A stretch of 64,000 nt of DNA from DATLMR01 sp035634255 (GCA_035634255.1 DASQDI010000079.1:62001-126000), one strand, 5' to 3'. Shown: positions 33,623 through 42,346, counted from the first letter of the stretch. The notes: a model not told the origin generated them from the sequence alone. A program made the numbers and translations.

Positions 33623-35398
33623 ATGCACCCCCCCGTGAATTCTTGTTGGATCAAGTGTGTAATCCTTCTTTTCTGCCTCGCCGGCTGCGCCGGAAACGGC
33701 TTCGCGACAACAGTGATCACGCCGAGCGACGACGATATGATCGTCGGGGCCAGGGCCATCGTCCGCGCGCGGGTGTCAGGCATCAGCACTGGCATGGACG
33801 AAACGCAGGGGGCGGTCTACACGTACGTGGCCTTGCAGGTGGAGGAAGTGATTAAGGGTCGCGTCTCCGAGAGCCGCGTGGTCCTCAGGCAGCCGGGCGG
33901 AGAGTTCGGCGACCGCGGCACGATCTTTTACGGCGCTCCCAGGTTCAGTCAGGGGGAGGACGTTCTGGTCTACCTCGACACGTGGGCCGACGGGAGCCTC
34001 CGCGTCCACCAGATGTACCTCGGCAAGTTCTCCATCCAGAAAGACCCGGAGACGGGCCTTGAAACGGCCGTTCGTGCTAACCCGGCGGACCTGCCGGGAG
34101 TGATCGGAATACCGGTCTCGGGGAGCGTCACGGACCGGCTGGAGCTTCGGGCTTACAGGCGGATGGTGCGGGAGCGGCTCGCGGCCAACCGCGAGAGGGT
34201 GAGCCGATTCGACCGGCTTCATTACCGGGGGAAGCCGATGTTGATGCGGCCGCCGGATTTCAGGGGGGCGGAGGGCGGAGCGGTGCGGCCGCAGTTCGCG
34301 ACCATGGCCCCGGCCCTCTGCTGGTTCGAGCTGTCGGGCGGCCGGGCGGTGCAGGTCGTCACCGGCGCGGATGGCGCGCTCTACTCCTCCGTCGCCTCGG
34401 ACATTTCGGCGGCCGTGAATGCGTGGTCCGCCGCGCCCAACATATTTATACAGCTCGCGGATGGGGCGGCGGGCGCAAACCTCTGCTCCTCAACTTCGGG
34501 GAAAATTTCGGTCATCTTCAATAACTGTGACGGGCTGTGGTCGGCGGTGTCCGGGTGCTCCGGCGTGCTGGCCCAGACCGCGATCTCCTACAGCAACTCG
34601 CAGACGCGCGTGGTCAACGGCCAGACCTTCCGCAGGATCACCGGGGCGGTCGTGTCGTTCAACCCGCACGCAAGCTGCTTTCTGGAAAGCCGGTGCCACA
34701 TTCAGGAGATCGCCACGCACGAGATAGGCCACGCCCTGGGCCTGGGCCACGCGGGGGATTCGAGTTTCGGAATCCCGACGGAATCGGAGAAGGACGCCAC
34801 GATGTACGCGGTGATCCATTTCGACAGCCGGTGCGCCGCGCTCCGCAAGGACGACATGGCCGGCATCGAGTTCATCTACCCGGCGGGGCCTCAGACGCTC
34901 GCCCCGGCGATAACGACCGGCACCCCGCTCTACAGCACGACCCTGGGGGACTCTTACCTGCAAACCCTGAGCGCGGCGGGCGGCGCTCCGCCTTACACGT
35001 GGAGCCTGTCGGACGGGAGCGGCGGCCTGCCTCCGGGCATCACCCTGACCGCCGACGGGCGGCTCGCGGGTAAGTCTTCATCCGCCGGGAGTTTCAACCT
35101 CACGGTTCAGGTGACGGACGGGGCGGGGGGCGTCGCGCGGAAAGCGATCTCGATAACCGTCACGGACACGCCTCTAATAAATGTCGTGAAGTACAAAGCG
35201 AAGAAGGGCAAATTGACGATCAAAGGCGAGAGGTTCGCTTCCGCCGCCCTGTTGGTCGACCGCGTGCGGGCGAACGCCACGATCAGCGGCGGCTCCATCG
35301 TCGCGAAAAACCTGAGGCTCGCGGCGGGCATCCACGAACTTCGCATAGTCGATGCCCTCGGGCGGCTCTCCGACCCATTCTTTCTGGAAGTCGAGTGA
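33623..35398 (+). CDS. Secreted matrixin-like metalloprotease with Ig-like repeats
   Basis: The 591-residue protein has a signal peptide (LLFCLAGCAGNGFATT). The zinc motif is HEIGHALGLGH (H366-H376) and the region around it, IQEIATHEIGH then KDDMAGIEFIYP, is matrixin-like. C-terminal to it lie two short modules: a putative Ig fold (PPYTWSLSDGSGGLPPG, then ITLTADGRLAG, residues 430-510) and an IPT-like ending (KYKAKKGKLTIKGERFASAA). It is probably a secreted protease bound to the cell surface or matrix. It ends with a terminator that overlaps the end of the beta-lactamase gene. Confidence 0.82.
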   Translation: MHPPVNSCWIKCVILLFCLAGCAGNGFATTVITPSDDDMIVGARAIVRARVSGISTGMDETQGAVYTYVALQVEEVIKGRVSESRVVLRQPGGEFGDRGTIFYGAPRFSQGEDVLVYLDTWADGSLRVHQMYLGKFSIQKDPETGLETAVRANPADLPGVIGIPVSGSVTDRLELRAYRRMVRERLAANRERVSRFDRLHYRGKPMLMRPPDFRGAEGGAVRPQFATMAPALCWFELSGGRAVQVVTGADGALYSSVASDISAAVNAWSAAPNIFIQLADGAAGANLCSSTSGKISVIFNNCDGLWSAVSGCSGVLAQTAISYSNSQTRVVNGQTFRRITGAVVSFNPHASCFLESRCHIQEIATHEIGHALGLGHAGDSSFGIPTESEKDATMYAVIHFDSRCAALRKDDMAGIEFIYPAGPQTLAPAITTGTPLYSTTLGDSYLQTLSAAGGAPPYTWSLSDGSGGLPPGITLTADGRLAGKSSSAGSFNLTVQVTDGAGGVARKAISITVTDTPLINVVKYKAKKGKLTIKGERFASAALLVDRVRANATISGGSIVAKNLRLAAGIHELRIVDALGRLSDPFFLEVE

Positions 35399-35418
35399 TG
35401 GTCAGAGGGAGGCGGCGC

Positions 35419-35465
35419 GCGGGCCGCGGGTAATCATTTGTTAATCGTGGCCCGCCGCTCTTTTT
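35419..35465 (+). terminator. Terminator of the matrixin gene
   Basis: GCGGGCC (35419-35425) pairs with GGCCCGC (35449-35455), and CGCTC then TTTTT follows. It lies partly inside the 3' end of the convergent beta-lactamase gene. Confidence 0.7.
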
Positions 35466-36321
35466 CTAATTTGTCTCGGTACTCGGCCTCGGTTCGCTCC
35501 ACGAAGTTCCGGTACCCGCGAGGGTCGATGAAGGGGTTCGTCTTTTCGCCCCGCTCCATCCGCTTCATCTTCTCTTGCATCGCGAAGAAAGACCCGTGCG
35601 GGGCAAGGAACACGTCACAGTTCAGAGACTTCAGCAGGCGAAAAGTGTAGTCGTAATCCGAAGCGATCTCCGGGTACTTCGGGTTGTCCGCGAGCTTGTA
35701 GCCCGGAGCGGTCGTGCTGCCTATGAAGACAACGTCGTACTGCCTGCCGCCTTCTTCCACCTTCATGGTCCACGTGGTACAGCCCTTCGTATGCCCCGGC
35801 GTCAGGCGCGCGACCATCGTGACGCCGCCGAGCTCGACCTTGTCCTTATCCCGCAGCAGGCGGTCCGCCTGAACGGGTTTGAAAGCCAGAGAGTCGCCCC
35901 AGGCGAAATCGTCCCGGCCGCCCCTGGCCAGCAGGGCCGCGTCGGCCTCGCTCGCCATCAGCTTCGCGCCCGTCAGCTCTTTGAGCGTGCCCAGCCCTCC
36001 CGCGTGGTCGGAGTGCGCGTGGCTGTTGATGAGTACCTTCACGTCCTCGATCCTGAACCCCAGCTGCCTGATGTTGCTCCGGATTTGGGGGACCGTCTCT
36101 TCGAACCCGCTGTCGAGAAGTATGTGGCCCGCGGGCGTGGTGATGAGGAAAGAAGTTACGTCGGACGCGCCGACATAATAAATATTCCCGATCACCTTGT
36201 AAGGCTTGACGGGGCGGTTCCACGAGCGCCAGGTCTCGTCGGCCTGCGCTTTCGCAAGCGCGGGGCATAAGAGCAGGGTGACGGCGCAGGCGAGTTTTTT
36301 AAGGCGGGATGAATTTCGCAT
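35434..36321 (-). CDS. Subclass B3 metallo-beta-lactamase
   Basis: The 295-residue protein has a signal peptide (residues 1-25) and the B3 zinc ligands in order: SHAHSDHAGG (H101, H103, D105, H106), TPGHTKG (H177) and APHGSFF (H242). These match the B3 two-zinc site, and the C-terminal ISSDYDYTFRLL-type helix region is typical of this subclass. It is expected to hydrolyse penicillin, cephalosporin and carbapenem rings in the periplasm. The start codon ATG 36321 lacks a strong site. There are no mobile elements around it, so it is likely an intrinsic chromosomal gene. Confidence 0.9.
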   Translation of the reverse strand: MRNSSRLKKLACAVTLLLCPALAKAQADETWRSWNRPVKPYKVIGNIYYVGASDVTSFLITTPAGHILLDSGFEETVPQIRSNIRQLGFRIEDVKVLINSHAHSDHAGGLGTLKELTGAKLMASEADAALLARGGRDDFAWGDSLAFKPVQADRLLRDKDKVELGGVTMVARLTPGHTKGCTTWTMKVEEGGRQYDVVFIGSTTAPGYKLADNPKYPEIASDYDYTFRLLKSLNCDVFLAPHGSFFAMQEKMKRMERGEKTNPFIDPRGYRNFVERTEAEYRDKLEKERRATINK

Positions 36322-36346
36322 AGGCCCTCGCTAATCTTTTTCTATA

Positions 36347-36895
36347 TCACTTCTTCAGCTTCGACATGTAGAGCTTGCGGAACTTGGCCACCTTCGGGGC
36401 CACCACCGCGCGGCAATATGGCTGGTTGGGGTTCTGCTCGTAATACTGTTGATGGTAGCCCTCCGCCGGGTAGAAGGTCTCCAGAGGCGTGACCTCCGTG
36501 ACTATCGGCCGGTCCCAGACGCGCTCGGCCTCCATCTCTTTAATCACCTGCTCCGCGACTCCCTTCTGCTCGGGCGAGTGATAAAAGATGGCCGAGCGGT
36601 ATTGCGTGCCGACATCCGCGCCCTGCCGGTTCAGAGTCGTGGGGTCGTGAATGGTGAAGAAGACCTCCAGCAATTCTTTGAAGGAGGCCTCCTTAGGGTC
36701 GAAGACGATTTGAACCACCTCCGCGTGCCCCGTGGTCCCCGCGCAGACCTGTTGGTAGGACGGGTTGGGCAGGTTGCCGCCGGCGTATCCGGAAGTCACC
36801 TTCTCGACGCCTCGCATGTCATTGAATACCGCTTCGAGGCACCAGAAGCACCCCCCGGCCAGCGTCGCTGTCTCTCTGTCGCTCTCTGAATTCAT
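36347..36895 (-). CDS. msrA: Peptide methionine sulfoxide reductase MsrA
   Basis: ATG 36895 follows GAGGAG. The 182-residue protein has the catalytic GCFWCLE (C16) and the complete MsrA core: VEKVTSGYAGG, HAEVVQIVFDPKEASF, HDPTTLNRQGADVGTQYRS, and EGYHQQYY. It reduces methionine S-sulfoxide in proteins with thioredoxin. It is not fused to MsrB. It ends 25 bases before the start of the B3 lactamase. Confidence 0.95.
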   Translation of the reverse strand: MNSESDRETATLAGGCFWCLEAVFNDMRGVEKVTSGYAGGNLPNPSYQQVCAGTTGHAEVVQIVFDPKEASFKELLEVFFTIHDPTTLNRQGADVGTQYRSAIFYHSPEQKGVAEQVIKEMEAERVWDRPIVTEVTPLETFYPAEGYHQQYYEQNPNQPYCRAVVAPKVAKFRKLYMSKLKK

Positions 36896-36992
36896 TTGCG
36901 CTCCTCGATCTGTGTTACTCCGCGTGTAAGTATAGCGGCTCTCTGATGCCGTCACAATTCGAGGGAGCGCCGGGCTCCCGAAAGCCGCGCCC

Positions 36993-37277
36993 TCAATCGC
37001 GGCTTTCGATGGCCTTGAGCACCCTCTGCGTGCAGCGGCTGACGTGCGCCCCCAGGGCGAACAGCCCGGCCCCCAGGATCATATAGACCGCCATCGCCGC
37101 TATCAGCAGCAGGACGTGATTCCGGTTGGAGAAGTCGGCCAGCAGCACGAAGCTCAGCAGGAAGAGAGCCTCGATTGCCAGCCCCGCGACCCAGGCGATC
37201 TTGTAAGACCTTTCGCTCTTATCTATCCGGTCCAGGGCCGACCTCCGCGCCTGTTCGACACCGCTCTCTCTAATCAT
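36993..37277 (-). CDS. Two-helix membrane protein of the sigma-factor operon
   Basis: Start at ATG 37277 (MIRESGVEQ), with GGAGG ten bases upstream; the in-frame ATG at 37289 lacks a site. The 94-residue protein has a charged cytoplasmic part then two hydrophobic helices (about residues 28-46 and 54-76) and an RxxQRVLKAIESRD tail. It comes after the sigma factor and the 40-residue membrane peptide in the same transcript. It might act as a membrane partner of the sigma factor; this is inferred from position. Confidence 0.6.
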   Translation of the reverse strand: MIRESGVEQARRSALDRIDKSERSYKIAWVAGLAIEALFLLSFVLLADFSNRNHVLLLIAAMAVYMILGAGLFALGAHVSRCTQRVLKAIESRD

Positions 37278-37302
37278 AATAGCCTCCATAGCTCTGCGAA
37301 GT

Positions 37303-37425
37303 TCAAACGTAAATCTTGAACAGGATGGCCGTGATTATCACCACGGCCTCCACTATCGCCAAAAGGATTATCACGGTCTTCATGACCGGCTTCTGTCTCT
37401 CGTCATCGTCGGTGCTTTCCGGCAT
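37303..37425 (-). CDS. 40-residue single-helix membrane peptide downstream of sigma factor
   Basis: An ATG at 37425 is preceded by GAGGAG that overlaps the sigma factor stop. It reads MPESTDDDERQKPVMK followed by a hydrophobic stretch TVIILLAIVEAVVIITAIL ending FKIYV. The acidic head and single transmembrane helix give the look of a small regulatory membrane peptide. It is short of typical gene finders' limits, but position, ribosome site and codon use support it. Confidence 0.72.
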   Translation of the reverse strand: MPESTDDDERQKPVMKTVIILLAIVEAVVIITAILFKIYV

Positions 37426-37435
37426 ACCCGTCTCC

Positions 37436-37999
37436 TCACTTTTCGAGATCGCCGCGCGGCCCGCAGCTCTGCAGGTTTTTGCGGAGGGTCGCGAGGCCGT
37501 ACGAGAGCCTCGACTTAACCGTGCCTACCGGCAGCCCCAGCACGTCCGCGACTTCCTGTAGGGACATCTCGTGCAGGTAGTGCAGCACGAGGACGGCCCG
37601 GTTACCGGGAGAGACCCGGCCCAGAAGGTCGGGGATGCGCTCCAACAGTTCGGGCTCGAACGCGTCCTGCGCGGGCGCGGGTATGGCTTCGAGGACCGCT
37701 TCGTCCCTGACCTGATCCGACCACCTGCGCTCCTTCCTCAGAGACCTGAAAGCCTCTCGGCTCGCTATCCTGTACGCCCACGGCCTGAAAAGCTCCGGCT
37801 GCCTGAGCCAGTAGAGTTTCTTGTAGATCAACAACAGCACTTCCTGAAGCGCGTCTTCGGCGAGCCCCGGCTCTCTCACAAGGCTGAGGATGTAGCGGTA
37901 GAGCGGGACCTCGATGTTCCTGAAAAGCTCGTCGAGCGCGGCCCGGTCTCCGGTCTGGGCCAGCAGCACGCGCATGATCTCCCGCTTTTCAGTCGCCAT
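37436..37999 (-). CDS. ECF-type RNA polymerase sigma factor
   Basis: The 187-residue protein has sigma region 2 (VREPGLAEDALQEVLLLIYK then FRPWAYRIASREAFRSLRK) and region 4 helix-turn-helix (MSLQEVADVLGLPVGTVKSRLSYGL). No region 1 or 3, as expected for group IV sigma factors. It is the first gene of a transcript followed by two small membrane proteins rather than by a normal anti-sigma factor with ZAS motif. Its regulon is unknown. Confidence 0.9.
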   Translation of the reverse strand: MATEKREIMRVLLAQTGDRAALDELFRNIEVPLYRYILSLVREPGLAEDALQEVLLLIYKKLYWLRQPELFRPWAYRIASREAFRSLRKERRWSDQVRDEAVLEAIPAPAQDAFEPELLERIPDLLGRVSPGNRAVLVLHYLHEMSLQEVADVLGLPVGTVKSRLSYGLATLRKNLQSCGPRGDLEK

Positions 38000-38131
38000 T
38001 TTCTCTCTCCATTATTTAAGAGGAAGCGGCCCGCGAAACTGTTCGGATTTGTTCGAGTTTAATCTGAGAATCGGCTGGCTCGGGCTGGGATTACTTGCGG
38101 GGACGGGCCTCGCGCCCGCCCCGGTCTTCGT

Positions 38132-39412
38132 TCAGTGCGGCAGAATCTTGTCGAGACTCTTCAGCAGGTCGTTGCCGCGAAGGCCGGGCTGCCCCTTTTT
38201 CGTGTTGTTGAGCGAGATGATCCTGCCGTCCGGCCCGATGAGCATGGTGGTCGGGTACGAATTGATTCGCAGGTTTCGGATGACCCGGATGATGCTGTCC
38301 ATCTTCGCCTGAGTCCAGGGCATGCCGTTCTTTTCGAGGGTCGTCTTCACCTGCGGCATCACCTCCGGCTGATCGGTGTTCAGCCCGAGAATCTCGAAGC
38401 CCCTCGCCTGAAAGCGCGAGTACGCCGCCTTGAGGTAGGGGAGTTCCTGGCGGCAGGGGGGGCACCACATGCCCCAGAAATCTATCAGCACGTGCTTGCC
38501 CCTGAATTCCGACAGCCTGCGCTTTTTGCCATTGAAATCGGTGAACTCGAAGTCGGGCATCTCCTTCCCAACCGCCACTTCGATGCGCTTGTAGTCCGAC
38601 GCCGGATGCGACCTCATCGTTATTAGGTTCTTTTCCAGGTCGACCTTCTTGGTGGAGACGTAGTTGTTGCCGACCCGGAAGACGACCGCTTCGTCCTGCG
38701 TCTCGGCCGCTTCGGGGGAGAAGGGGTCGAAGTCGACCTCGCCGTCGCCGTCGGCGTCAACCCCGAGCCTGCCATTCATCACGCTGATCTTATTCGCGCG
38801 CGCGTTGTAATCGTACTGCACGAGCGTCTTCCTGCCCTGAATATCGACGAACCCCGCGGCGAAGGCTGCCCTCGACTCGAACAGCATGCGTTCATCGTCG
38901 GACATGCCCTCCCACCGCACATTCTTCATGTACTGGACGAACAAAGGGAAGCTCTGGAACGGTCCCTCTTTGAGTGGCTGGCTGACGGACGCCTCCCAGA
39001 TGTATGGGTTGTCTTCTTCCCCGCGCTTGAACTCGAACCGCTCGCTCTCGTCGAACTGATTGTTGAGGTCGATGTCCGCGAGCAGGTAAGGCGGCTCGTC
39101 TTCCGGCTCGACCAGCAGAGTCAGGATGGCCGACTTGTCGTTGAGCACGTGATAGAGGCGGCCCGCCGTAACGGTCGCGCCTTTCTCAATCGGCTTCGCG
39201 AGCCTGAGCTTTGACAGGTCGGCGATGGGCCTGAAGGCCACGTGCTCTCGGCCATCCCGGTTGACCCTCAACTGCGGCTCCAGCTTCCCGGTGTATTCGC
39301 CGTCGGCCCGGACGGGCGGAGCCAGAGGAAGCATCAGAGCGAGCGCGGAGACGATCCCGGCGGAGCGCACGATAGCCTGGGCGCGGGGCTTCATTCGAAA
39401 CGGTATTCTCAT
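38132..39412 (-). CDS. Secreted thioredoxin-like (TlpA/redoxin) protein
   Basis: The 426-residue protein has a signal peptide (residues 1-36, ending PVRADG) and a large N-terminal beta-rich region with EF-hand-like DADGDGEVDFD. The C-terminal domain is TlpA-like: PDFEFTDFNGKKRRLSEFRG, then WGMWCPPCRQELP (active site WCPPC) and YPTTMLIGPDGRI. It is a periplasmic disulfide reductase or thiol-oxidoreductase. The partner of the N-terminal domain is unknown. Confidence 0.85.
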   Translation of the reverse strand: MRIPFRMKPRAQAIVRSAGIVSALALMLPLAPPVRADGEYTGKLEPQLRVNRDGREHVAFRPIADLSKLRLAKPIEKGATVTAGRLYHVLNDKSAILTLLVEPEDEPPYLLADIDLNNQFDESERFEFKRGEEDNPYIWEASVSQPLKEGPFQSFPLFVQYMKNVRWEGMSDDERMLFESRAAFAAGFVDIQGRKTLVQYDYNARANKISVMNGRLGVDADGDGEVDFDPFSPEAAETQDEAVVFRVGNNYVSTKKVDLEKNLITMRSHPASDYKRIEVAVGKEMPDFEFTDFNGKKRRLSEFRGKHVLIDFWGMWCPPCRQELPYLKAAYSRFQARGFEILGLNTDQPEVMPQVKTTLEKNGMPWTQAKMDSIIRVIRNLRINSYPTTMLIGPDGRIISLNNTKKGQPGLRGNDLLKSLDKILPH

Positions 39413-39532
39413 CTGTACAACCCTTATCGGATGAAATGTAAATTCGGGACTGGGTCTGATCTACCCGGAGCCTTGAGGAGTTTGAAGGCAGTTGTAATGA
39501 TTTGTCAATCAGAATCGTGATGCTAATAACGA

Positions 39533-39563
39533 AACCGGCCGGGCGTGTTAAGCTCGGCCGGTT
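39533..39563 (-). terminator. Hairpin ending the graspetide precursor transcript
   Basis: AACCGGCCG (39533-39541) pairs with CGGCCGGTT (39555-39563), with a 13-base inner loop also partly paired. On the minus strand it is followed by TCGTTATT, a weak T-tract. It lies 60 bases downstream of the graspetide gene. Confidence 0.6.
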
Positions 39564-39622
39564 CATTCGCGCATGTTATCCATATGCTTGAGACCTCTTT
39601 CCAGAAGGCCCGGAGGCAAGCT

Positions 39623-39793
39623 TTACTTGCCCCTGCTGCTCACTTCATCCGTATCCGACGGGTACTTCAACGTCTGCGGCGGCGGGCTTTCTTCACCGGT
39701 TCCACCGGCCTTGATGCTGGTCTTCACATTCGGAAAATCCTGTCCTTCAAGATATCTCGCAAAGAATGGTGTCTCTGCTTTACTCCTGTTCAT
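39623..39793 (-). CDS. Microviridin/marinostatin-type graspetide precursor peptide
   Basis: The 56-residue peptide starts at ATG 39793 with AAGGAGG nine bases upstream. The leader carries PFFARYLEGQ (residues 9-18), which matches the PFFARFLE box that microviridin ATP-grasp ligases bind. The C-terminal core reads TLKYPSDTDEV (residues 41-51), the microviridin signature T-x-K-Y-P-S-D followed by acidic residues. By analogy T41-D47 and S46-D49 would form ester rings and K43-E50 an amide ring. Such peptides are protease inhibitors. No matching ligase gene lies in the window, so the precursor is an orphan here. Smaller than gene-finder cutoffs, but motif, site and terminator are all present. Confidence 0.88.
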   Translation of the reverse strand: MNRSKAETPFFARYLEGQDFPNVKTSIKAGGTGEESPPPQTLKYPSDTDEVSSRGK

Positions 39794-40288
39794 TTCTCGC
39801 TCCTCCTTGTATCTCCACTTATATTTATTCGGCGAGAATCATGCTGCCTCGCCTGTCCACATTCGGCGGATCGTTGCCGCCTTAAATCTCCGCCTGATGC
39901 TTTCAGCGTCGATCTGTTTAGTTAATATCGCAAGCGGTGTGCCACTCAAGAAATGCGAAAACTCTTAGGGAAAACGCCATTTTCGGCCTCTGCAAGCCCC
40001 GAACGAAATCACGGCTACGGTGTGTACTGTATGAGGATGGACGGATGTACGTTTTAAGATTATGTGACAACGCCCGTGTGTATCAGTGAGATTCAACTCT
40101 ATCACTAAATGATAATGCTGCGGGGCAGGGCGCGGCTCGCGCGAGATGATGCGCCCATCTGTGCGCGTGCAACAGGGGACATCTGTTGCGCGCCGAGCCC
40201 TGCTCTCACAGGTCCCCTCCGCAGGGGACGGGGCAGGAAAGGCGAGGGGGATGACTCGCTTTCCGCCCGGAGCGATCTCATCTATTTT
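39794..40288. other. Upstream region of the graspetide gene
   Basis: About 500 bases, AT-richer in the first 250. I see no gene: no second precursor or ligase fragment. A GTCCCCT-CCGC-AGGGGAC hairpin sits at 40212-40229, and a TATAAG-like -10 may lie about 30 bases before the precursor ribosome site. Confidence 0.45.
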
Positions 40289-41959
40289 TTAATCGCGACC
40301 CGCCTTCGACTTCATCTCGCCCATCTTCTTTCCGACTGCCGAGAGGATCTCTACCAGTATCGCGCTCCGCTCCCGGCGCGCCTGCTCTATACTCGCCTCT
40401 CCGCTTTCAGGCTCAAGGTTATACTCGATATCGGCGCTCTCGTAATATTTGTCGACGAGTGAATACAAATCTTCGTCGTCGAATAATTCGCCGAGTACCC
40501 TAGTCCACCTGAGAGCGCGCTGGGGCGCATCATTCTCCGGGCGGCGGAGCTGAGACACGAGGTAGGGTGCCAGCCGTTCGTCTCGCCATATAAACGCAAG
40601 CTCTATCAGGTCGCCTTCGCCGTCCCCGGCCGGGTCGGTCTTGAAGAGGGCCGTCATCAGGCGCTCCCTCTGCTTACCGGTCAGCATCTCGGCGAAGTTA
40701 AGCGCCGCACCTGCTGAAGCCGTGGCCGCCTCTCCCGATTCGGAATTGGGTTCCTGAGGCTCTTCCGGTTTTTTCTGCTCCGTAGCTCGCGCCCACGCGG
40801 CCAGCTCGTAAGCGCCCTCCCATCTCGTCGCGGGGTCTTCGGCGCAACGCACGAGCCACTCGGTCATCTCTTGGGCGTTATCGCGCGTGGCTTCGCCTAT
40901 GACCTCAAGCTCCCTCATCCGCTCGGCGTAGACCGACAGGTCGCGCGTCGAGAGCTTCTTGATACCGTACATTTCCTGACTCACCTCGTAGCCGTCCCGA
41001 GCATTCGCGTGAGGTTTGAGGAAGAGGAGCAGGCTGTCGCCTTCCGTGAAGCGGCTCTCGGGGTCCTTCCACTTCCAGTGGTGGAGGTAAACGACTCGCT
41101 TCCTGCCCTTGCCTTTTATGGTCGAAGAGATTCGAAGCTCCGTCTTCATCATCTCCCCGTGCTCTTTACTTTCCAGCGAAACCGATTTGCCGACGCTCGC
41201 GACCACGATCAGGTCGCTCTCGAAATATAGGTTTCGGAGAGGCTCCGGGGGAGAGATGACTATCTCTCCCATAGTCACGGAGCTTTCGACCTGCATCGTG
41301 ACATCGAAGTTCTGCTGCTGATTTTGAGACAAGGTCATCTGTTCGATCACCTGACCGAATCCCATGGCCGCGAGCGACAGATGGTAAGCGCCCGGCTTGA
41401 GCGAGGCGAATCCGTACCGCCCTTCATCGGACGATTCAGCGGAGTGAGTCTCGGAAGTCTCCACGTTTGTGAGTACTATCTTCGCCCCCGCGATCACCGC
41501 GCCCTCCGCATCAAGAATACGACCCGACAGCGAAGCAGTTCCCCCTTCCGCCCGCGGCTGAGACTCGGGCTTCTTCGCCCCCGCCCCGGATGGACCTGAG
41601 ACGGACGATTCCGCCTGCGGGAATACTATGGCGCTCGCGCTGCCGCTGATGCCGAGTATCGCCGTGACGACGGCCGCGGCGACGGGCGAGGCGCGACGGC
41701 TGATGAGATGCAGGGCGGGCCGGGCCTCTTCGGCAACGACGGTCCCGTCGGCCCCGCGCGTTATTCGCGCGCAGAGCTTCCCGCGCGCGGCGGAGACGAT
41801 GGCCTCTGCTTCGCCGCGCGTCATCTTCGAAAAATTGTAGACCCGCTTGTCGCACTGTAAGCAATAGCGAACCTGTTCACCGCCCGCCATGCGGTTCCAT
41901 TCGATATTGCAGGGGTTTGCGATCTGAAGGCGATCCAGCCTGTTCTTTCTTCCGGACAC
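40289..41959 (-). CDS. Carboxypeptidase-regulatory-domain membrane protein
   Basis: The 556-residue protein has an N-terminal Cys-rich head (IANPCNIEWNRMAGGEQVRY then CLQCDKRVYN), suggesting a small zinc-binding site. A transmembrane helix follows near residues 93-112. The carboxypeptidase regulatory-like domain comes next (SLSGRILDAEGAVIAGAKIV, ESSDEGRYGFASLKPGAYH, residues 145-215). A region with EDPATRWEGAYELAAW and helical C-terminus completes it. This architecture is common in acidobacterial proteins of unknown function. It may be a surface adhesin or sensor with the Cys-rich head in the cytoplasm. Confidence 0.72.
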   Translation of the reverse strand: MSGRKNRLDRLQIANPCNIEWNRMAGGEQVRYCLQCDKRVYNFSKMTRGEAEAIVSAARGKLCARITRGADGTVVAEEARPALHLISRRASPVAAAVVTAILGISGSASAIVFPQAESSVSGPSGAGAKKPESQPRAEGGTASLSGRILDAEGAVIAGAKIVLTNVETSETHSAESSDEGRYGFASLKPGAYHLSLAAMGFGQVIEQMTLSQNQQQNFDVTMQVESSVTMGEIVISPPEPLRNLYFESDLIVVASVGKSVSLESKEHGEMMKTELRISSTIKGKGRKRVVYLHHWKWKDPESRFTEGDSLLLFLKPHANARDGYEVSQEMYGIKKLSTRDLSVYAERMRELEVIGEATRDNAQEMTEWLVRCAEDPATRWEGAYELAAWARATEQKKPEEPQEPNSESGEAATASAGAALNFAEMLTGKQRERLMTALFKTDPAGDGEGDLIELAFIWRDERLAPYLVSQLRRPENDAPQRALRWTRVLGELFDDEDLYSLVDKYYESADIEYNLEPESGEASIEQARRERSAILVEILSAVGKKMGEMKSKAGRD

Positions 41960-42346
41960 AACTCACCTCACCACATTCGATATGGCATCTGAATGCACAC
42001 GGGCTCACTGAAAATTAAGATTGATGAGCGCCCGGCAAGCCGTGGAACTCGCGCCCATAATCCATGAACAGACCTCCGCTCGGACCTTGCGAAAAATCTA
42101 CGGGATACCGTACTTCAGGGGGCAGTGGTCAGGAGTCAGGGGCCAGGGGCTAAGGAAGGAAGATTTCAGACTCTCTTTATAGAATCCTTTTGGATCAAAT
42201 CGAGATCATGGGCGGCATCACTGGCTCCTGACCGCCGGCCTCTGACCCCTGCTGGAATATTCCCCGCCCCGCCCGGTATTACAGAGGTGTGTGCGGGGGA
42301 GCTGCTCAAAGTGGAGATTAAGCCCGCGCCGTTCGGTGGAGAAATT
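41960..42346. other. Intergenic region with repeat copy B
   Basis: No gene. It contains the inverted copy of the dispersed repeat (42127-42187) and another run of CTGACC/CCCTGCTGG-type repeats to about 42255. Confidence 0.45.
42127..42187 (-). repeat. Dispersed intergenic repeat, copy B (inverted)
   Basis: GGTCAGGAGTCAGGGGCCAG and the core ACTCTCTTTATAGAATCC (42170-42187), the reverse complement of the copy A core at 30143-30160. The core is identical over 18 bases, although the copies are 12 kb apart. Confidence 0.6.

Noticed and set aside
39545..39968. Plus-strand frames opposite the graspetide gene
   Set aside because: They have no ribosome site or family match; the minus-strand peptide with leader and core motifs explains the stretch.
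42125..42346. Longer start of the VOC protein at 42125
   Set aside because: It would be coded by the dispersed repeat and another site with GGAG precedes ATG 42347.
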